From Aromatoleum evansii (lineage in GTDB: Bacteria > Pseudomonadota > Gammaproteobacteria > Burkholderiales > Rhodocyclaceae), in NCBI RefSeq assembly GCF_012910805.1, contig NZ_WTVK01000015.1:45450-109449 (forward strand): a stretch of 64,000 bases of DNA, written 5' to 3'. Below, piece after piece: positions 40,428 to 51,375 of this stretch (the stretch's first letter is position 1; every line of letters begins with the position of its first letter). Under the pieces are notes generated by a model. It had not been told where the DNA came from. It searched no databases and saw only the letters and a list, made by a program, of their open reading frames with translations. The translations under genes were made by a program, and so were the position numbers.

Positions 40428-40899
40428 GGCGGCCGCGCCCGAACCTCGGCCAACCCCGGACCTCCCCGCGCGCGGCACCCTGCTCGGCTTCGACTTCGGT
40501 CTCGTGCGCCTCGGCGTCGCCGTCGGCGAACTCGAGACCGGCCGGGCCAGCGCACTCGTGACCATCAGCGGCGAGGCCAACGCGCCGCGCTTCGCCGCCA
40601 TCGAAAAACTCATCGCCGAGTGGCGCCCCGTCGGCCTCGTCGTCGGCATCCCCTGCCACCTCGACGGCACTCCGCACGAAATGACCGCCCGCTGCCGCCG
40701 CTTCGCAAACCAGCTGCACGGCCGCTATCGCCTGCCGGTCATGGAAAGCGACGAACGCCTGTCCTCCGCCGCGGCCGAAGCCGCGTTGGAGGAAGCGGGG
40801 CAGCGCAGTTGGCAAGCACGCAAGCCGGTGCTCGACGCAGTCGCCGCCCAGATCATCCTGCAACACTTCCTGGACACCCTCCAACATGCAAAAGCTTGA
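40420..40899 (+). CDS. ruvX: Holliday-junction resolvase-like protein RuvX (YqgF)
   Basis: 159 residues, an RNase H-like fold with [13 protein letters not shown] (first catalytic Asp), [16 protein letters not shown], and [13 protein letters not shown]. YqgF is implicated in 16S rRNA 5' processing. Overlaps yqgE upstream and pyrR by 14 bp downstream, so the five genes yqgE to pyrC' form one unit. Confidence 0.95.
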   Translation: MPEAAAPEPRPTPDLPARGTLLGFDFGLVRLGVAVGELETGRASALVTISGEANAPRFAAIEKLIAEWRPVGLVVGIPCHLDGTPHEMTARCRRFANQLHGRYRLPVMESDERLSSAAAEAALEEAGQRSWQARKPVLDAVAAQIILQHFLDTLQHAKA

Positions 40900-41378
40900 T
40901 GCCGAAGCGCTCTTCCAGACCCTGGTCGAGCAGATGCGGCCGCACGTGACGCCCGACACCGCACTGGTGGGCATCCACACGGGCGGCGTGTGGCTGGCCG
41001 AACGCCTGCACCAGGCCCTCGGCCTGAAGCACCCGACCGGCTCGATCGACGTGTCCTTCTATCGCGACGACTTCGGCTCCAAGGGCCTGCATCCCCAGCC
41101 CAAGCGCACCGAGATCCCGTTCGACGTCGAAGCCGCCCACGTCATCATCGTCGATGACGTGCTCTACACCGGGCGCACGACGCGCGCCGCGATCAACGAA
41201 TTGTTCGACTTCGGCCGCCCCGCGCGCGTCGACCTTGCCGTGCTCGTCGACCGCGGCGGCCGCGAGCTGCCGATTGCCGCGCGCTACTGCGCCCTCACCC
41301 TGCCCCAACCCCTGCCCGCAAGCCAGAACCTGCAGCTCGAGACCGACGCTGCCGGCGCGCTCACCCTGAGGCTGATCG

Positions 41379-41386
<8 letters not shown>
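40886..41386 (+). CDS. pyrR: PyrR, bifunctional pyrimidine regulator / uracil phosphoribosyltransferase
   Basis: 166 residues. The PRPP-binding motif is [42 protein letters not shown] is the PyrR-type flexible loop region. In Gram-positive bacteria PyrR attenuates pyr mRNA; in proteobacteria its regulatory role is less clear. Overlaps ruvX and pyrB. I see no attenuator inside this unit. Confidence 0.93.
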
Positions 41387-42352
<966 letters not shown>

Positions 42353-42353
<1 letters not shown>

Positions 42354-43633
42354 TGAAGATCCGCATCACCAACGGCCGCGTCATCGACCCCGCGAACGGC
42401 CTCGACGACCAGCGCGACCTGTATCTCGCCGACGGCAAGATCGTCGCGACCGGCGCGGCGCCGGACGGTTTCGCCGCGGAGCGCACGATCGACGCCGCCA
42501 ATCTCGTCGTCGCCCCGGGCCTCATCGATCTCGCGGCGCGCCTGCGCGAGCCCGGCTTCGAATACCGCGCGACGCTCGAATCCGAGATGGACGCGGCGAT
42601 GGCCGGCGGCGTCACCAGCCTCGCGATCCCGCCCGACACCGACCCCGCACTCGACGAACCCGGTCTCGTCGAGATGCTGTGCTACCGCGCGAAGAAGCTC
42701 AATCGCGCCCACGTCTACCCGGTCGGGGCGCTGACCATCGGTCTCAAGGGCGAGCGCCTGTCCGAGATGGCCGAACTGGTGGAAGCCGGCTGCGTCGCCT
42801 TCAGCCAGGCCAACGTGCCCATCGTCGACAACAACGTGCTGATGCGCGCGATGCAGTACGCCGCGACCTTCGGTTTCCGCGTCTGGCTGCAACCGCTCGC
42901 GCCCTTCCTCGGCCGCAATGGCGTCGCGCACGACGGCGAGGTCGCCTCGCGCCTGGGCCTGCCCGGCATTCCCGTCGCCGCCGAGACGATCGCGCTGTAC
43001 ACCTACATCCAGCTCGCCCGCGCCACCGGCGCGCGGCTGCACGTCACACGCCTGTCCAGCGCCGAAGGCCTCGCGCTGGTCGAGCAGGCCCGCGCCGACG
43101 GCATGGACATCACCTGCGACGTGTCGATCAACCACCTGCACCTGTCCGACATGGACATCGGCTACTTCAACAGCAACTGCCACCTCGTGCCGCCGCTGCG
43201 CAGCCAGCGCGACCGCGACGCGCTGCGCCAGGGGCTCGCCGACGGCCGCATCAACGCGCTGTGCTCGGACCACACGCCGGTGGACGACGACGGCAAGCTC
43301 ACCCCCTTCAGCGAATCGGAACCCGGCGCGACCGGCCTCGAACTGCTGCTGCCGCTCACCCTCAAGTGGGCGCAGGAGACGGGCCTGCCGCTGGTGAAGG
43401 CGCTGGCGCGCGTGACCTCGGATGCCGCGCGCATCGTCGGCATCACCAAGGCCGGCCACCTGACGCCCGGCGCGCGTGCCGACCTGTGCCTGTTCGACCC
43501 CGCCGCCCACACCACCGTGAGCCGCGACAACCTGCGCAGCCAGGGCAAGAACACGCCCTTCCTCGGCCTGGAACTGCCCGGCCGCGTGCACTACACCCTG
43601 GTCGAAGGCCAGGTCATGCACGAACTGGGCTGA
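42353..43633 (+). CDS. pyrC': Dihydroorotase-like PyrC' (probably non-catalytic)
   Basis: 426 residues of the class I dihydroorotase fold, but the metal-binding signature DxHxHxREPG reads DLAARLREPG, so both zinc histidines are missing. SDHTPVDDDGK and TLKWAQETGL remain family-like. In pseudomonads such a pyrC' (pyrX) has no dihydroorotase activity and serves as a structural partner of PyrB. The one-base overlap with pyrB supports a tight stoichiometric pair. A functional pyrC should exist elsewhere in the genome. Confidence 0.9.
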
Positions 43634-43651
43634 GATCGCTGCGCGTGCCAC

Positions 43652-43680
43652 ACGGGCGCCCGGCTGCGGGCGCCCGTTTC
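43652..43680 (+). terminator. Terminator after pyrC'
   Basis: Perfect 9-bp stem ACGGGCGCC / GGCGCCCGT with an 8-nt loop, followed by a short T run (TTTC). It ends the yqgE-ruvX-pyrR-pyrB-pyrC' unit and abuts the end of the convergent decarboxylase. Confidence 0.7.
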
Positions 43681-45100
43681 AACCCACGCCCCTCTCGTTC
43701 ACCTCGCGCCACGCCGCGATGATCGAGTCGGTCGACATATCTACATCGGCCTCCGTCGTCGGCCATGAGATCACCGACACCCGCATCACCCAGCGCTCTC
43801 GCCAGCTTCCGCCGCCGACATAGCACACGCCCGCCGCCTGGGTGCGCGCAATCACCGCCTTCGTCAGCGCATCGCCCTCCTCCGGCGACCCAGCCGCTGC
43901 GCCGAAGCGCACGACGAACTGATTCAGTTCCACGTCGTTAAGCACTTCGATCCCCGACTCAGCCGCCAAGCGGTCGGCCATGCGCCGCGCGAGCGCACAA
44001 TGCCGTCCGACCATCGCCGCGATCCCCTCACGCCCCAGCACGCGCAGCATCGTCCAGGTTGCGAAGCCACGAGCCCGGCGCGATAGCTCGGGCGCGAAAT
44101 GCAGCGGATCGCGGATATCCTCGCCCGTCGTCGGCAAATAGCTCGCCCCGACCGTCATCGCCTCGCGATGCGCCTGCGCGTCGCGCACGATTGCATAGCC
44201 ACAGTCGTAGGGCGTCTGAAGCCACTTGTGGCCGTCGGTCGCCCAGGAATCCGCCTTCTCCGCGCCCGCGGCGAGCGCCGCACGCTCCGGACAGGTCCGA
44301 GCCCAAAGGCCGAAGGCCCCGTCCACATGCACCCACCCGCCACACTCGTGCGTGAGTTCGGCGATCTCGTCGAACGGATCGAACGCGCCGGTGTTGATCT
44401 GCCCTGCCTGCGCGATTACGACCAGCGGCCCGCGCTCGCCCGACAGCGCATCGCTCAAGGCCGACGCGTCCATCCGGCCGGCGGCGTCCGTCGCGACCCG
44501 CGTCACGCGCCGATATCCCAAGCCCAGATAACGCAACGCCGAAAAAACCGTCGCATGCGCGTCGTCCCCGATGCACACGCGCAAAGGCGGGGCGCCATGC
44601 AGGCCGTCCGCCTCGACGTCCCAGCCCGCCTCGCGCAGCAGCTTGTTGCGCGCCGCCGCGAGACAGACGAAATTTGCCATCGTCGCGCCGGTCGTGAAGC
44701 CGACCGACGACTCGGGCGGCAGCCCCAGCAGATCGAGTAACCAGCGCGCCGCGACCTGCTCGGCGACGGCGTTCGCGGGCGCCGCGTAGAAACTGCCGCC
44801 GTTCTGTCCCCAGATGCTAGTGAGCCAGTCGGCGGCAACCCCCGCCGGATGCGAGGCGCCGATGACCCAGCCGAAGAATCGCCCGCCGGTCGTCCCCATC
44901 ACGCCCGGTTCGGCACCGCGTATCAGATTGTCGATGACGACCGCGGCGGATGTACCCTGCTCCGGCGTCGGCCCGTCGAGCGCGGCGCGCAGGGCCTCGA
45001 CGCCGGCTAGCACGTTCGGGGAACGCGACCGTCGCGCCTCGTCGAATCCGAGAGCATGCGCATATGCCCTCTCCAGTGCCGCCCGGCCATCATCGGACAT
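43679..45100 (-). CDS. PLP-dependent group II decarboxylase
   Basis: 473 residues. The PLP Lys is in TDGHKWLQTPYD; HVDGAFGLWAR carries the PLP-contact Asp, and GSFYAAPANAVAEQVAARWLLDLLGLP is the N-terminal family pattern. Members decarboxylate aromatic amino acids, glutamate or Asp; the active-site pocket here does not allow me to choose. It stands alone between the pyr terminator and the DUF167 block, with no transporter gene alongside. Confidence 0.85.
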   Translation of the reverse strand: MSDDGRAALERAYAHALGFDEARRSRSPNVLAGVEALRAALDGPTPEQGTSAAVVIDNLIRGAEPGVMGTTGGRFFGWVIGASHPAGVAADWLTSIWGQNGGSFYAAPANAVAEQVAARWLLDLLGLPPESSVGFTTGATMANFVCLAAARNKLLREAGWDVEADGLHGAPPLRVCIGDDAHATVFSALRYLGLGYRRVTRVATDAAGRMDASALSDALSGERGPLVVIAQAGQINTGAFDPFDEIAELTHECGGWVHVDGAFGLWARTCPERAALAAGAEKADSWATDGHKWLQTPYDCGYAIVRDAQAHREAMTVGASYLPTTGEDIRDPLHFAPELSRRARGFATWTMLRVLGREGIAAMVGRHCALARRMADRLAAESGIEVLNDVELNQFVVRFGAAAGSPEEGDALTKAVIARTQAAGVCYVGGGSWRERWVMRVSVISWPTTEADVDMSTDSIIAAWREVNERGVG

Positions 45101-45197
45101 CGCGCACCTCCGTCGCGTCTGCGCGCCCGCCGACGGCTGCCGGCAGGCAGGGGGAACGGTCGCGGGCGCGCCGCCCTCCCGAGGCCGTAGAGGCAGT

Positions 45198-45491
45198 CTA
45201 GCCGAGGAGGCGGAGTCGTGCTGCGAGCCCTGCGTCGCCGCCCGCTATGCGCACCCGCTTGGCTCGCGAAGTCTCACCGCTGAGCAGCGTCACAGCAGAT
45301 TTCGGAAGCTTGCAGAAGTCGGCGAGAAAGGCGCACAGCGCCGCATTCGCCTTACCGTCCACGGGCGGCGCGGCCAGGCGGATCTTCATCGCCTCGCCAT
45401 GCAGGCCGACGAATTCGGTCTTCTTCGCGCCCGGCTGGATGTGCAGCGTCAGCACGAGGCCGCCGTCGGCCGCCTCGCGCAGCCATTCCAT
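45198..45491 (-). CDS. DUF167 / YggU family protein
   Basis: 97 residues with the family pattern LHIQPGAKKTEFVGLHGEAMKIRLAAPPVDGKANAAL. Function unknown. Last gene of a conserved minus-strand block (yggS, proC, yggT, DUF167); it starts 2 bp after the yggT stop. Confidence 0.92.
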   Translation of the reverse strand: MEWLREAADGGLVLTLHIQPGAKKTEFVGLHGEAMKIRLAAPPVDGKANAALCAFLADFCKLPKSAVTLLSGETSRAKRVRIAGGDAGLAARLRLLG

Positions 45492-45493
45492 GC

Positions 45494-46072
45494 TCACCCG
45501 ACCAGCAGCGACGCGAAATTCCCGCGCAGCCCGCCCAGCAGCATCAGCACGATCTGCAGCACCAGCAGCAACACCAGCGGCGACAGGTCCACATTGGCGA
45601 TCGGCGGGAGGATGCGTCGGAACGGACGCAGGAAGGGCGCGGAGAGATTGTGGAAGACGGGCGCGGCCGGCGCATGCGGGCTCACCCACGACAGGATCGC
45701 CGACATCAGCACCACGCCGAACACCAGGTAGATCGCCATGCGGGCGACTTCCAGCAGCCCCAGCCCCCACAGGCCGAGGATCAGGCCACCGGGATTGCCG
45801 TTGAGCGCTGCGCCGCGCAGCGACAGTTCGATGAACACGAACAGCGTCTGCAGCACCCACGCCGGCAGCAGGCTCGCGAGATCGAGCCCCATCACGCCCG
45901 GGATCACGCGGCGCAGCGGCCGCACGATCCAGTCGGTGGTCGCAACGACGAAGGCTCCCACCTGGTTGCGGAAGGACACGCGCTGCCACTGCATGAAGAA
46001 GCGTGCCAGCAGCATCAGGGTGATGAAGCCGAAGGCCGTGTCGAGGACCAGCAGCAGTACGTTGCCCAGCAT
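45494..46072 (-). CDS. YggT family membrane protein
   Basis: 192 residues, two YggT repeats with four hydrophobic segments; each repeat has the D/N-P-like loop (TTDWIVRPLRRVIP and NLSAPFLRPFRRILPP). The family helps in osmotic tolerance in E. coli and cell division in cyanobacteria. Lies 4 bp after proC, in the order conserved across many proteobacteria. Confidence 0.93.
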   Translation of the reverse strand: MLGNVLLLVLDTAFGFITLMLLARFFMQWQRVSFRNQVGAFVVATTDWIVRPLRRVIPGVMGLDLASLLPAWVLQTLFVFIELSLRGAALNGNPGGLILGLWGLGLLEVARMAIYLVFGVVLMSAILSWVSPHAPAAPVFHNLSAPFLRPFRRILPPIANVDLSPLVLLLVLQIVLMLLGGLRGNFASLLVG

Positions 46073-46076
46073 CGCG

Positions 46077-46916
46077 TCAGTCCTTGCCCAGTTGTTCGCC
46101 GAGTTCGCGCCCGCGCACCTCGGCGGCCTTCACCGCGGCGGCGATCGCGTCAAAGAAGCCCGATGCCTTCATGCTCGCAAGTGCCGCCTCGGTCGTGCCG
46201 CCCTTCGACGTGACGCGCTCGCGCAGCACGCCCGGCGCCTCGTCTGAGCCGGCCGCGAGCTTCGCCGCGCCCAGCACCGTGTCGATCGCGAGCTTGCGTG
46301 CCGTCGCCGCATCGAAGCCGAGCGACGCGCCGGCCGCCTCCAGCGCCTCGATGAAGTGGAAGACATAGGCCGGACCGCTGCCCGACACCGCCGTCACCGC
46401 ATCCATCTGCGCCTCATCGGCGATCCACGCCGTACTGCCGACCGCGGCCAGCACGCGCTCGGTCGCGGCGCGCCCGGCGGCGTCCACCGACGGGTCCGCA
46501 TACAGCCCCGACACCCCTGCGCCGATCAGCGCCGGCGTGTTCGGCATCACCCGCACGAGCCGCGCGTAGCCGCCCAACCAGCGGCCGATGTCCGCCAGCC
46601 GCAGTCCGGCGGCGATGCTCACCACCACTTGGCGCGCCAGCCGGCCCGCCAGCGGCGCGAGCGCCGCCTTCATCTGCTGCGGCTTCACCGCCAGCACCAG
46701 CACGTCGCAATCGAGCAGCGCGTCATCGACCGCGCCCACCGCGCGCACGCCAAAACGCTCCTCCAGGCGCTTGCGCCCTTCTTCCTGCAACTCCACCACC
46801 TGGATGTCGGCCGCAGCGAAGCCGCGCTCCAGCATGCCGCCGATCAGCGCCGACGCCATGTTGCCGCCCCCCAGGAAACTGATCCTGATCCGTTCCGCCA
46901 CGTCCTTTCCCGTCAT
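46077..46916 (-). CDS. proC: Pyrroline-5-carboxylate reductase ProC
   Basis: 279 residues. The NADP site is SFLGGGNMASALIGGML; VMPNTPALIGAGVSGLY and AVSGSGPAYVFHFIEAL are family signatures. Last step of proline synthesis. Overlaps yggS by 4 bp. Confidence 0.97.
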   Translation of the reverse strand: MTGKDVAERIRISFLGGGNMASALIGGMLERGFAAADIQVVELQEEGRKRLEERFGVRAVGAVDDALLDCDVLVLAVKPQQMKAALAPLAGRLARQVVVSIAAGLRLADIGRWLGGYARLVRVMPNTPALIGAGVSGLYADPSVDAAGRAATERVLAAVGSTAWIADEAQMDAVTAVSGSGPAYVFHFIEALEAAGASLGFDAATARKLAIDTVLGAAKLAAGSDEAPGVLRERVTSKGGTTEAALASMKASGFFDAIAAAVKAAEVRGRELGEQLGKD

Positions 46917-47614
46917 GTCCGTTCCTCACGCGCCTTGCGTGTTCCGAAAATCGCGGTGCCCACCCGCACCATGGTCGCCCCTTCGGCGATCGCCAGTTCG
47001 AGATCGTGCGACATACCCATCGACAGCGTGTCGAGCGCCAAACCTGCAGCATTGAGTTCGTCGCGCAGCCGACGCAGCGTCGCGAAGCGGCTGCGCAGCA
47101 GCGCCTCGTCGCCGCCGGGCTCGGGAATCGCCATCAGTCCGCGCAGGCGCAGCCGCGGCAAGGCCGCCACCTGCCGCGCAAGTCCGGGCACCTCGTCCGG
47201 CGCCACCCCGCTCTTGCTCGCCTCGCCGCTCACGTTCACCTGGATGCACACGTTCAGCGGCGCCGTCTCCGCGTCGCGCTGCTCGGACAGGCGCTCGGCG
47301 AGCTTCAGGCGGTCGACCGAATGCACCCAGTCGAAGTGCGCCGCAACGGGGCGCGTCTTGTTGCTCTGCAGCGGCCCGATGAAGTGCCATTCCAATCCAC
47401 GCGCCTTCAGTTCGGCGACCTTCGCCACCCCTTCCTGCACGTAGTTCTCGCCGAACAGGCGCTGCCCGGCATCGGCCGCCTCTGCCACGCAATATGCCGG
47501 CCAGGTTTTGCTGACGGCCAGCAGCGCGACCTCCCCGGGCCGGCGCCCCGCGGCGATCGCGGCATTGGCGACGCGCTCGCGCACGGCTTGCAAGTTGGCG
47601 GCGATTGTTGTCAT
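46913..47614 (-). CDS. YggS-family PLP homeostasis protein
   Basis: 233 residues from the ATG at 47614. PLP Lys in LLAVSKTWP, then FGENYVQEGVAK, WHFIGPLQSNK, and SMGMSHDLELAIAEGATMVRVGTAIFG. A PLP carrier/regulator without enzyme activity. Divergent from pilT with about 100 bp between them, the common order in proteobacteria. Confidence 0.95.
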   Translation of the reverse strand: MTTIAANLQAVRERVANAAIAAGRRPGEVALLAVSKTWPAYCVAEAADAGQRLFGENYVQEGVAKVAELKARGLEWHFIGPLQSNKTRPVAAHFDWVHSVDRLKLAERLSEQRDAETAPLNVCIQVNVSGEASKSGVAPDEVPGLARQVAALPRLRLRGLMAIPEPGGDEALLRSRFATLRRLRDELNAAGLALDTLSMGMSHDLELAIAEGATMVRVGTAIFGTRKAREERT

Positions 47615-47716
47615 ATAGCGGCGGCACTGGTCTCGAAAATCCGGCCCGGGCGAGTATAGCATCGCGCCGCAGCCGGCCTTTCCGCGCGCACCCTTCCGAA
47701 TTCCGTCGAAGAATCC

Positions 47717-48757
47717 ATGGACATCACCGAACTGCTGGCCTTTGCGGTCAAGAACAAGGCCTCCGACCTCCATCTCTCATCCGGCCTGCCGCCCATGATC
47801 CGCGTGCATGGCGACGTGCGGCGCATCAACCTGCCGCCGATGGAGCACAAGGACGTGCACTCCATGGTGTACGACATCATGAACGACCAGCAGCGCAAGC
47901 AGTACGAGGAAGTGCTGGAGTGCGACTTCTCGTTCGCGGTGCCCAACCTCGCGCGCTTCCGCGTCAACGCCTTCAACCAGAACCGCGGCGCGGCAGCGGT
48001 ATTCCGGACCATTCCGTCCAAGGTGCTGACGCTCGAGGAGCTCAACTGCCCGAAGATCTTCAAGGACATCTCCAACCAGCCGCGTGGCATCGTGCTCGTC
48101 ACCGGGCCGACCGGCTCGGGCAAGTCGACGACGCTCGCGGCAATGGTCGACCACATCAACGACAACGAATACGGCCACATCCTCACCATCGAGGACCCGA
48201 TCGAATTCGTGCATGAGTCGAAGCGTTGCCTGATCAACCAGCGCGAAGTCGCGCGCGACACGCTGTCCTTCAACAACGCGCTGCGCTCGGCGCTGCGCGA
48301 GGACCCGGACGTGATCCTGGTCGGCGAAATGCGCGACCTCGAAACCATCCGCCTCGCGCTCACCGGCGCCGAGACCGGCCACCTGGTGTTCGGCACCCTG
48401 CACACCTCCTCGGCCGCCAAGACCATCGACCGTATCGTCGACGTCTTCCCGGCCGCCGAGAAGGAGATGGTGCGCTCGATGCTTTCCGAATCGCTGCGCG
48501 CCGTCATCTCGCAGACCCTGCTGAAGACCAAGGACGGCCAGGGGCGCGTCGCCGCGCACGAGATCATGATCGGCACCCCCGCCATCCGCAACCTGATCCG
48601 CGAGAACAAGATCGCCCAGATGTACTCGTCGATCCAGACCGGCCAGAACGTCGGCATGCAGACGCTGGACCAGTGCCTGCTCGATCTCGTGCGCCGCAAC
48701 ATCGTGTCGCCCGCCGAAGCCAAGATGAAGGCGCAGAACAAGGACAACTTCGGCTGA
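47717..48757 (+). CDS. pilT: PilT, type IV pilus retraction ATPase
   Basis: 346 residues. Walker A TGPTGSGKSTT, Asp box ILTIEDPIEF, Walker B DVILVGEMRDLET and HLVFGTLHTSS His box. Powers pilus retraction. The start has TCGAAGAATCC upstream. First of the pair pilT-pilU. Confidence 0.97.
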   Translation: MDITELLAFAVKNKASDLHLSSGLPPMIRVHGDVRRINLPPMEHKDVHSMVYDIMNDQQRKQYEEVLECDFSFAVPNLARFRVNAFNQNRGAAAVFRTIPSKVLTLEELNCPKIFKDISNQPRGIVLVTGPTGSGKSTTLAAMVDHINDNEYGHILTIEDPIEFVHESKRCLINQREVARDTLSFNNALRSALREDPDVILVGEMRDLETIRLALTGAETGHLVFGTLHTSSAAKTIDRIVDVFPAAEKEMVRSMLSESLRAVISQTLLKTKDGQGRVAAHEIMIGTPAIRNLIRENKIAQMYSSIQTGQNVGMQTLDQCLLDLVRRNIVSPAEAKMKAQNKDNFG

Positions 48758-48892
48758 TCGCCGCCCCGCGCAGCGGGACGACCACCACGTCACACCCGCC
48801 GTCGCATCCCGCCCGCCGCGCCGTTCCCTCCGGCGCGCGCGAGGAACATAATTCTTTTTGCGACACCCCGAAATTCCGCTGGAGCGCAACAC

Positions 48893-50026
48893 ATGGAACG
48901 CGATCAGGCCCTCAAGTTCATGCACGACCTGCTCAGGCTGATGGTGCAGAAGAACGGCTCCGACCTCTTCATCACCGCCGGCTTCCCGCCCGCGATCAAG
49001 GTCGACGGACGCGTCATCCCGCAGTCCAACCAGTCGCTCACGCAGCAGCACACCGCCGAGCTCGCGCGCGCGGTCATGAACGACCGCCAGGCCGCGGAGT
49101 TCGAATCGACCAAGGAATGCAACTTCGCGATCTCGCCCGCGGGCATCGGCCGTTTCCGCGCCAACGCCTTCATCCAGCAGGGCAAGGTCGGCCTCGTGCT
49201 GCGCACGATCGCGCAGAAGATCCCGACCTTCGACGATCTGGGCATGCCCGCGGTGCTGCGTGACGTCGCGATGGCCAAGCGCGGTCTCGTGATCTTCGTC
49301 GGCGGCACCGGTACCGGCAAGACGACCTCGCTCGCCGCGATGGTGGACTTCCGCAACGAGCACTCCTACGGCCACATCATCACCGTCGAGGATCCGATCG
49401 AATACGTGCATCTGCACAAGAACTGCATCGTCACGCAGCGCGAGATCGGCATCGACACCGACACCTGGGAAGCGGCGCTGAAGAACACCCTGCGCCAGGC
49501 GCCCGACGTGATCCTGATGGGCGAAATCCGCGACCGCGAAACGATGGACTACGCGATCGCCTTCGCCGAAACCGGCCACCTGTGCCTCGCCACGCTGCAC
49601 GCGAACAGCGCCAACCAAGCGCTCGACCGCATCATCAACTTCTTCCCGGAAGACCGCCGCCAGCAGCTGCTGATGGACCTCTCGCTCAACCTGCGCGCGC
49701 TGATCTCGCAGCGCCTGCTGCCGAAGAAGGGCGAGAAGGGACGCGTGCCGGCCGTCGAGGTGCTACTCAACTCGCCGCTGATCTCGGACCTGATCTTCAA
49801 GGGCGAGGTGCCGGGCATCAAGGAAGTGATGAAGCGCTCGCGCGAACTCGGGATGCAGACCTTCGACCAGGCGCTCTTCGACCTCTACGAGGAGGAGCGG
49901 ATCACCTACGAGGACGCGCTGCGCAACGCCGATTCGGTGAACGACCTGCGCCTGCAGATCAAGCTCAACAGCAAGCTCGGCGAGAAGGACCTCGTGTCCG
50001 GGATCCAGCACCTCGATATCGTCTGA
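48893..50026 (+). CDS. pilU: PilU, PilT-dependent retraction ATPase
   Basis: 377 residues. Walker A GGTGTGKTTS, ITVEDPIEYVH, DVILMGEIRDRETMDYAI and HLCLATLHANSANQA. Acts with PilT to give retraction force. Starts 135 bp after pilT; the gap may hold its own promoter. Followed by a REP-like palindrome. Confidence 0.97.
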   Translation: MERDQALKFMHDLLRLMVQKNGSDLFITAGFPPAIKVDGRVIPQSNQSLTQQHTAELARAVMNDRQAAEFESTKECNFAISPAGIGRFRANAFIQQGKVGLVLRTIAQKIPTFDDLGMPAVLRDVAMAKRGLVIFVGGTGTGKTTSLAAMVDFRNEHSYGHIITVEDPIEYVHLHKNCIVTQREIGIDTDTWEAALKNTLRQAPDVILMGEIRDRETMDYAIAFAETGHLCLATLHANSANQALDRIINFFPEDRRQQLLMDLSLNLRALISQRLLPKKGEKGRVPAVEVLLNSPLISDLIFKGEVPGIKEVMKRSRELGMQTFDQALFDLYEEERITYEDALRNADSVNDLRLQIKLNSKLGEKDLVSGIQHLDIV

Positions 50027-50087
50027 GTTTGCGAATAAATCTACTGCGCGGCCGGATTCCGCTCCCGTCGAATCCGGCAACCGGCTT

Positions 50088-50143
50088 CGTGGGAGCGGCT
50101 TCAGCCGCGAACGGGCCGATTCGCGGCTGAAGCCGCTCCCACG
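50088..50143. repeat. REP-like palindrome, copy 2
   Basis: A perfect 23-bp inverted repeat with a 10-nt centre. The arms are the same sequence as the element at 25201-25276 apart from the outermost base(s); only the centre differs in length and sequence. It lies between convergent pilU and the RNA methyltransferase gene. Confidence 0.85.
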
Positions 50144-50157
50144 GGACCTCTCGGTCG

Positions 50158-51318
50158 TCAGCCCTCTTCCGCCGTCTTGCGCCGATTGCTGCCGGCAATC
50201 ATCTTGTATTCGAACACGCGGCACTCAAGCGCGCCGTTGAACAGCGGCGTGCGCTTGCTCGCCTTCAGGCCGATCAGCTTGGGTAGCGCCGGGTCCGCCG
50301 ACAGGAAATAGCAGCGCCACCCGCTCCAGCGCTTCTTCAGCGCGTCGCCGAACTGTGGATACAGCGCCGCCAGCTCCTCCGCCTCGCCGATGCGCACGCC
50401 GTAGGGCGGATTCGTCACCATCACGCCTTCGGGAGCGGGCGCCTCGCGCGTCAGGAAGTCCGCGCGGTCGAGCGTCACGCAGTCGGCCAGCCCGGCCGAC
50501 TGCAGATTCACACGCGTGCGCCGCACCTGTTCGCCGACCACGTCCGAGCCATAGATCCGCAGCGGCCGCACCGGCTTGCGCCGCCCCTCCGCGGCCTGGC
50601 GTATGGCCGCCCAGGCTGCGCGGTCGAAATGGCGGAAACGCTCGAACGCGAAGCTGCGCCCGAGACCGGGCGCGATGTCGAGCGCAATCTGCGCCGCCTC
50701 GATGAGGAAAGTGCCGCTGCCGCACATCGGGTCGATCAGCGCCTCACCGGGTTGCCAACCGCTGATGCGCAGGATGCCCGCAGCGAGGTTCTCCTTCAGC
50801 GGCGCCTCGACGGCGGCGGGCTTGTAACCGCGCTTGTACAGCGGCTCGCCGGAGGTATCGAGATACAGCGTGACACGGTCGCGCGTCAGGAAGGCGTGAA
50901 TGCGCACCGCCGGGTCCGCGGTATCGACGCTGGGGCGCTTGCCGGTCACGGTGCGGAAGTGATCGCACACCGCATCCTTGATCTTCAGCGTGATGAACTC
51001 GAGGCTCTTCAGGGGCGACTGCTTCGCCGTCACGTAGATGCGGATCGTGTCGTCGACGGTGAACCATTTCGCCCAGGTCGCGCCATAGGCGAGCCGGTAG
51101 ATGTCCTCTTCGGACTGGTAGCGTCCCTGCGCGAGGCGCCACATCACGCGGGTGGCGAGCCGACTCTCGAGATTGGCGCGATAGCAGGTCTGCCAGTCGC
51201 CGGAGAAGCCGACGCCGCCATGGGTTGCCTCGACGTCCCGCGCCCCGAGCGCGGCAAGTTCCTCGGCAAGCATCGGCTCGAGACCGCGCGGACAGGGGGA
51301 AAAGAAGGATTCGGACAT
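50158..51318 (-). CDS. THUMP-domain class I SAM-dependent RNA methyltransferase (RlmL N-half-like)
   Basis: 386 residues. An N-terminal ferredoxin-like/THUMP region (starting FFSPCPRGLEPMLAEELA) is followed by a methyltransferase with DPMCGSGTFLIEAAQIA (SAM site) and TNPPYGVRIG (catalytic NPPY). It matches the N-terminal half of E. coli RlmL (m2G2445 of 23S rRNA), which is about 700 residues with a second methyltransferase; the second half is not here. The target is inferred. Confidence 0.88.
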   Translation of the reverse strand: MSESFFSPCPRGLEPMLAEELAALGARDVEATHGGVGFSGDWQTCYRANLESRLATRVMWRLAQGRYQSEEDIYRLAYGATWAKWFTVDDTIRIYVTAKQSPLKSLEFITLKIKDAVCDHFRTVTGKRPSVDTADPAVRIHAFLTRDRVTLYLDTSGEPLYKRGYKPAAVEAPLKENLAAGILRISGWQPGEALIDPMCGSGTFLIEAAQIALDIAPGLGRSFAFERFRHFDRAAWAAIRQAAEGRRKPVRPLRIYGSDVVGEQVRRTRVNLQSAGLADCVTLDRADFLTREAPAPEGVMVTNPPYGVRIGEAEELAALYPQFGDALKKRWSGWRCYFLSADPALPKLIGLKASKRTPLFNGALECRVFEYKMIAGSNRRKTAEEG

Positions 51319-51375
51319 GAGGACCAGAGAAATTCAGAGCGGACGAAAATGGAAACAGCGCGCGGACGAGGCCGA

